Origin: Halomonas sp. M4R1S46
Lineage (GTDB): Bacteria; Pseudomonadota; Gammaproteobacteria; Pseudomonadales; Halomonadaceae
Assembly (NCBI RefSeq): GCF_025725685.1
Contig: NZ_CP107008.1
Location: forward strand, 744,001 to 808,000
Direction of reading: 5' to 3'
Length of the DNA: 64,000 bases
Below, in pieces: positions 63,697-64,000 of this stretch. Under the pieces are notes generated by a model. That model did not search any database. It had not been told where the DNA came from and saw nothing but the letters and a program-made list of their open reading frames with translations. Every line of letters starts with the position of its first letter. Position 1 is the first letter of the stretch. The translations under genes and the position numbers were made by a program.

Positions 63697-64000
63697 GGGG
63701 CGTCTCCAGCATCGGGCAGCAGGGTTCCGACGACGCTGTCCGGGTTGGCCAGCTGGCTGGCGGTGGCCCGGGTGTAGTCGCTGACCGGCCCGGCCAGGGC
63801 CGCCAGCAGCGGCGAGGCGGCGAGCAGCAGGCCCACGCCCACCCACTGGTGGCGGGACAGGCGCTCACCGTTGCTCTCACCGGACTGGCTGCGCCAGAAG
63901 AAGGTCGAGCCGGCGCGGGACAGCGCGACCATCGCCCCCAGGCCGCTCGCCAGCAGCAGTGGCCAGAGCCAGGGCTGCTGGGCCGGCGTGGCCGCCTGGA
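63693..64000 (-). CDS. mnhD: Mrp/Mnh antiporter subunit D, C-terminal part
   Basis: The last 101 residues; the gene continues past the end of the window. The visible part has helices (PWLWPLLLASGLGAMVALSR, WVGVGLLLAASPLLAALAGP) and ends with a short hydrophilic tail. Identification rests on the fragment AMVALSRAGSTFFWR and on position directly before mnhE, as in all mrp operons. Part of a Na+ export system fitting a salt-tolerant lifestyle. Confidence 0.85.
   Translation of the reverse strand, partial: QAATPAQQPWLWPLLLASGLGAMVALSRAGSTFFWRSQSGESNGERLSRHQWVGVGLLLAASPLLAALAGPVSDYTRATASQLANPDSVVGTLLPDAGDAP

Overview
The window is high-GC, gene-dense chromosomal DNA of a gammaproteobacterium. The best guess is a member of the Halomonadaceae (Halomonas or a close relative). 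The grounds are gene content and order: a CrbS/CrbR-type acetate system beside acs and an acetate-type symporter, a complete cbb3 oxidase cluster followed by hemN and an Fnr/Anr regulator, a DUF6482 protein, and an Mrp-type Na+/H+ antiporter operon. This assignment is inference; no rRNA is present to confirm it.

Layout. 1-13271: a partial GNAT acetyltransferase, nadC, ampD, the aceE-aceF pyruvate dehydrogenase pair, adk, tsaB-rsmJ, plsB and a ClsB-type phospholipase D. 13273-14728: UPF0149 and SprT-like genes. 14759-28199: an acetate and carboxylate block with acs, response regulator crbR, symporter-histidine kinase hybrid crbS, a two-part sodium:solute symporter, a cAMP-binding/CBS/DUF294 protein and a DnaQ-fold protein that has lost its catalytic acids. 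28295-40403: ttcA, then one long minus-strand microaerobic respiration cluster, transcribed ccoN-O-Q-P, ccoG-H-I-S, a TauE-like membrane gene, hemN-like, fnr, with Fnr boxes before ccoN and hemN. 40568-44074: a Tex30-like hydrolase, a five-gene tRNA operon (Val, Asp, Asp, Val, Asp) and fadH. 44278-49187: the prkA-yeaH-spoVR (ycgB) stress operon. 49254-51524: HiPIP, a stand-alone Lrp-type sensor domain, a NUC1-type nuclease and three tRNA-Leu(CAG) genes. 51758-58894: rnr-rlmB, the rpsF-rpsR-membrane protein-rplI operon, and dnaB. 58969-64000: two small conserved proteins, a decayed stretch, hemH, an IS481 element, and the end of an mrp/mnh operon (D partial, E, F, G).

The most unusual content lies between genes. 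Three heptanucleotide arrays (GCTTCCA x10, GCTTCCA x15, GGCTACG x9) sit at gene ends. Single copies of AAGCTGGAAG and small GC hairpins with TTC or TGC loops are scattered at other gene ends. Two diverged copies of a structured repeat share a nested stem, and one stem shows a compensatory base change. There are also two other inverted-repeat-bounded intergenic elements. The IS481 copy has an exact CCTAGC target duplication that supplies the stop codon of the transposase and holds that of mnhG.

Regulation that can be read: Fnr/Anr boxes on the cbb3/hemN cluster, a recurring TACCAANGTCTRGG-like box before acs, the symporter operon and the CBS/DUF294 gene (a candidate CrbR operator), sigma-70 promoters for both tRNA groups, rpsF and the 97-residue gene, and several strong terminators.
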